Source: Archaeoglobales archaeon
GTDB lineage: Archaea; Halobacteriota; Archaeoglobi; Archaeoglobales; Archaeoglobaceae
Assembly (NCBI GenBank): GCA_003662985.1
Contig: QMZD01000076.1
Span: forward strand, 1-7,600
Reading direction: 5' to 3'
Length of the DNA stretch: 7,600 nt
Position numbers and translations under genes: made by a program. Each line of letters starts with the position of its first letter. Positions within the stretch are counted from its first letter, which is position 1. A model generated the notes under the pieces. That model was not told the DNA's origin. It saw nothing but the letters and a program-made list of their open reading frames with translations, and searched no databases. Below, in pieces: positions 6,020-7,600 of the stretch.

Positions 6020-6550
6020 TTGCCGAAAAAGAGGATAAAAAAGATCAGAGGAAGTAGAACCTGTGGTGGAGGATCACATAAAAACAGGAGGGGCAGAGGA
6101 AACCGGGGTGGAGCTGGGAATGCCGGCTCAAGGAAGCATAAATACATAAAGACGATAATAGAAGGGGTTGAAATCGGAAAGCATGGATTTGTAAGACCCG
6201 AATCTATTAAAAACGAGTTTAAACTCAAAAGAGAGCTACTCGAGACCCTTAAAGAGCTTAGAGAGGAAGGGAAGCTTGACAGTTACACCTACAAGTACCT
6301 TAAATCGAGACCTGAGTTGAACGTGGGGGATCTAGATGAAATAGTCGAAAAACTCAGAGATCTCGGATTAGCTGAGTTGGAAGACGATGTATACAGGGTG
6401 GATCTTGGAAATCTTGGATATTACAAACTCCTGGGGAGAGGAAGTGTTACGAAGAAAATTGCCGTTAAGGTTGGATTCGCAACGGAGAGTGCAAGGCAAA
6501 AACTCGAGGCGGCAGGCGGGGAAGTTGAGGAAGTAGAGGTGACCGAATAA
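6020..6550 (+). CDS. rpl15p: 50S ribosomal protein L15 (uL15), TTG start, with apparent insertion
   Basis: uL15 is an assembly protein with a long Gly/Arg-rich N-terminal arm that penetrates 23S rRNA. From TTG 6020 it has 176 residues. The arm GSRTCGGGSHKNRRGRGNRG (11-30), KHGFVRP (54-60), LNVGDLDEIVEKL (100-112), LLGRGSVTKKIAVKV (137-151) and SARQKLEAAGG (157-167) identify the archaeal family. About 39 residues separate GFVRP from LNVGDLD. In the Haloarcula protein, as recalled, the equivalent spacing is about ten, so a helical insertion of roughly 25-30 residues seems present at about 65-95. It resembles the C-terminal helix region of eL19 in this window. The tail is acidic and ends EEVEVTE. 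TTG is chosen over GTG 6011 because that GTG lies inside the ribosome-binding site. This is the last gene before a 210-nt gap. Confidence 0.95.
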   Translation: MPKKRIKKIRGSRTCGGGSHKNRRGRGNRGGAGNAGSRKHKYIKTIIEGVEIGKHGFVRPESIKNEFKLKRELLETLKELREEGKLDSYTYKYLKSRPELNVGDLDEIVEKLRDLGLAELEDDVYRVDLGNLGYYKLLGRGSVTKKIAVKVGFATESARQKLEAAGGEVEEVEVTE

Positions 6551-6553
6551 CCA

Positions 6554-6577
6554 TTGTAAAACTCCTGTAAGTTACAA
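6554..6577. repeat. Inverted repeat after the uL15 stop
   Basis: TTGTAA (6554-6559) is the reverse complement of TTACAA (6572-6577). Nested inside, TGTAA-G-TTACA (6566-6576) is a perfect odd palindrome. The motif begins 3 nt after the uL15 stop. The outer stem would be weak at high temperature, so a protein-binding site is at least as plausible as a hairpin. Confidence 0.6.
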
Positions 6578-6623
6578 ACAAATGAGAACCGATACCCTTC
6601 CAACAAAATCCCCTAATAGAATG

Positions 6624-6632
6624 TTTTTTATA
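6624..6632 (+). promoter_or_regulatory. Candidate secY TATA box, or T-run terminator of the upstream operon
   Basis: TTTTTTATA occupies 6624-6632. As an archaeal TATA box it would place transcription start near 6655, giving a secY leader of roughly 105 nt. The transcription-factor-B site upstream is not obvious. Alternatively the six T residues could serve as an archaeal oligo-T terminator for the ribosomal operon, and both roles could coexist. A second weaker TATA-like element, TTCATAAA at 6702-6709, would give a leader of about 30 nt. Confidence 0.35.
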
Positions 6633-6640
6633 CCAATTCT

Positions 6641-6650
6641 CCTACGTAGG
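6641..6650. promoter_or_regulatory. Perfect palindrome CCTACGTAGG, possible operator
   Basis: The ten bases equal their own reverse complement. If the TATA-like element at 6625-6632 is used, the palindrome falls between it and the expected transcription start, where a bound dimer could block polymerase. No regulator is known to match it, so an operator role is inference. Confidence 0.35.
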
Positions 6651-6671
6651 TTAACTCAAGACAGATCAAGA

Positions 6672-6689
6672 CTAAAAAATCTAAAAAAT
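6672..6689. repeat. Tandem repeat of CTAAAAAAT
   Basis: Two identical 9-nt copies lie end to end at 6672-6680 and 6681-6689. They form an A-tract-rich element spaced near one helical turn, which could bend the DNA ahead of secY. It may also be simple slippage in AT-rich spacer. Confidence 0.6.
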
Positions 6690-6760
6690 TTGGATTCAGA
6701 TTTCATAAATGGAATTCCCAAGAGCACCGCAGCAATGATCCCATGTAAAAGGTGAAAAGA

Positions 6761-7600
6761 ATGGTAGACCAGGTGTTAAAAGCCCTCCAACCATACTTCG
6801 AGAGAATACCAAGCGTTGAAAGACCAGTGGGACATGTTTCTTTCAGGTCAAAATTCTCTTGGACACTCGGGATTCTACTGCTTTACTTTGCTCTGGCCAG
6901 CGTCCCAGTATTTGGCCTCTCTCCCGATTCGATAGATCTTTTTGAACAGTACAGAGCTTTTTTTGCTGGTAAAACAGGTTCGATACTCTCATTGGGTATA
7001 GGGCCCATAGTTACAGCTTCGATCATTCTCCAGCTGCTCGTGGGGGCTGGGATAATAAGGCTCGATCTGACCAATCCCGAAGATAGGGCAGCATACCAAG
7101 ATTTCCAGAGATTCCTCGTTTTTGTTATGATCGCTGTTGAAGCCTTACCTCAGATTCTGGGCGGATTTCTGAAGCCTAACCTTGATATCGCAGCCTCACT
7201 TGGAGTTTCACCTTCATTTCTTTCTGGACTCATCTTTCTCCAGCTGTTCATCGGTGGTGTGCTGATAGTCTATATGGATGAGGTGGTCTCCAAGTGGGGA
7301 ATAGGCAGCGGTGTATCACTTTTCATCCTAGCGGGAATTTCGCAGTCGATCATTACCGGTCTTTTCAACTGGATATCCCCAACGGGCGAGATGCCACCTG
7401 GTATAATCCCGAGGTGGATCTGGATAGCTCAGAACATACCCACAGAACAACTGCTAACTGCATCGGGAATCTTCTATTTAATGCTGAATGGTGGTATTCT
7501 TGCACTTATAACTACCTTGATCATAATATTCCTAGTTGTGTTTGCAGAGGGTACGAGAGTTGAAATTCCTTTGGCACATTCTCTGGTTAGAGGTGCAAGG
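6761..7600 (+). CDS. secY: Preprotein translocase subunit SecY (5' part, truncated by window end)
   Basis: SecY forms the protein-conducting channel of the cytoplasmic membrane, with SecE and Sec61-beta as archaeal partners. An open frame of 280 codons runs from ATG 6761 to the window edge with no stop; archaeal SecY is normally about 430-490 residues, so roughly the N-terminal 60% is present. A cytosolic N-terminal segment (LQPYFERIPSVERP) is followed by TM1 at about 33-52, a plug-helix region at about 57-70, TM2b at about 74-95 (LSLGIGPIVTASIILQLL), TM3 at about 116-135, TM4 at about 153-172, TM5 at about 183-203 and TM6 at about 245-263. Signatures are KWGIGSGVSLFILAGISQ (178-195) and EGTRVEIPL (263-271), the latter opening the TM6-TM7 cytosolic loop. 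The ribosome-binding site AAGGTG lies 6 nt upstream. Position after uL15 is canonical. Confidence 0.96.
   Translation, partial: MVDQVLKALQPYFERIPSVERPVGHVSFRSKFSWTLGILLLYFALASVPVFGLSPDSIDLFEQYRAFFAGKTGSILSLGIGPIVTASIILQLLVGAGIIRLDLTNPEDRAAYQDFQRFLVFVMIAVEALPQILGGFLKPNLDIAASLGVSPSFLSGLIFLQLFIGGVLIVYMDEVVSKWGIGSGVSLFILAGISQSIITGLFNWISPTGEMPPGIIPRWIWIAQNIPTEQLLTASGIFYLMLNGGILALITTLIIIFLVVFAEGTRVEIPLAHSLVRGAR

Larger units (their letters stand above)
6551..6760 (+). other. Intergenic region between uL15 and secY
   Basis: This 210-nt stretch is more AT-rich than its surroundings and carries no convincing gene on either strand. It contains an inverted repeat just after the uL15 stop, a six-T run that merges into a TATA-like sequence, a perfect 10-bp palindrome, two tandem copies of CTAAAAAAT, and the secY ribosome-binding site AAGGTG at 6749-6754. 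All other gaps in the operon are 45 nt or less, so this is the likely boundary between the ribosomal operon and a separately promoted secY unit. No tRNA or riboswitch was recognised. Confidence 0.7.

Noticed and set aside
6551..6760. A small RNA, tRNA or riboswitch in the uL15-secY gap
   Set aside because: No cloverleaf, conserved aptamer core or long stable stem was recognised; only short AT-rich repeats are visible.
7294..7563. An 89-codon + strand open frame in another phase within secY
   Set aside because: The secY frame continues uninterrupted through it with conserved SecY motifs, and the alternative product resembles nothing known to me.
1..7600. A hidden mobile element, defence system or CRISPR array
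   Set aside because: Every region but one is filled by canonical ribosomal genes and secY in standard archaeal order, with uniform codon style and no spaced repeats, transposase or attachment-site duplication.

Overview
The window is a near-complete archaeal spc-type ribosomal protein cluster, read entirely on the + strand. It runs from the last codons of a probable uS17 gene through uL14, uL24, eS4, uL5, uS14, uS8, uL6, eL32, eL19, uL18, uS5, uL30 and uL15, then into the first 280 codons of secY, which is cut by the window edge. The proteins eS4, eL32 and eL19 have no bacterial counterparts, and uS5, uL30, uL15 and SecY are of the archaeal/eukaryotic type, so the source is an archaeon. Arginine is written mostly with AGA/AGG (all nine in uS14), the sense strand is purine-rich, and the proteins are rich in Lys, Arg and Glu. 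These traits fit a thermophilic euryarchaeon. General protein resemblance suggests Archaeoglobales, but this is an impression and no search was run.

Layout: 1-6550 is a tight operon with gaps of 1-45 nt. Most starts are preceded by GAGGTG or a close variant 5-7 nt upstream, and this Shine-Dalgarno motif often shares bases with the stop codon of the previous gene. That points to translational coupling by termination and re-initiation. Three starts are not ATG: GTG for uL6, probably GTG for uL5, and TTG for uL15. Positions 6551-6760 form the only sizeable non-coding gap. It holds a T-run/TATA-like element, a perfect 10-bp palindrome, a tandem A-rich repeat and a small inverted repeat, and probably separates the ribosomal operon from a secY promoter. 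secY starts at 6761 and runs off the end with no stop.

Together the genes build both ribosomal subunits: uS17, eS4, uS14, uS8 and uS5 in the small subunit, and uL14, uL24, uL5, uL6, eL32, eL19, uL18, uL30 and uL15 in the large. SecY is the membrane channel that receives secreted and membrane proteins from those ribosomes.

No new multi-gene system, mobile element, CRISPR array or RNA gene is visible; gene content and order are canonical. The items worth a second look are small: a Glu-rich N-terminal extension on eL32 with a triplicated 15-nt repeat; an apparent helical insertion in uL15 resembling part of eL19; an 8-codon leader ORF whose stop overlaps the uL18 start; two alternative uL5 starts, each with its own Shine-Dalgarno; and palindromes in the uL15-secY gap.
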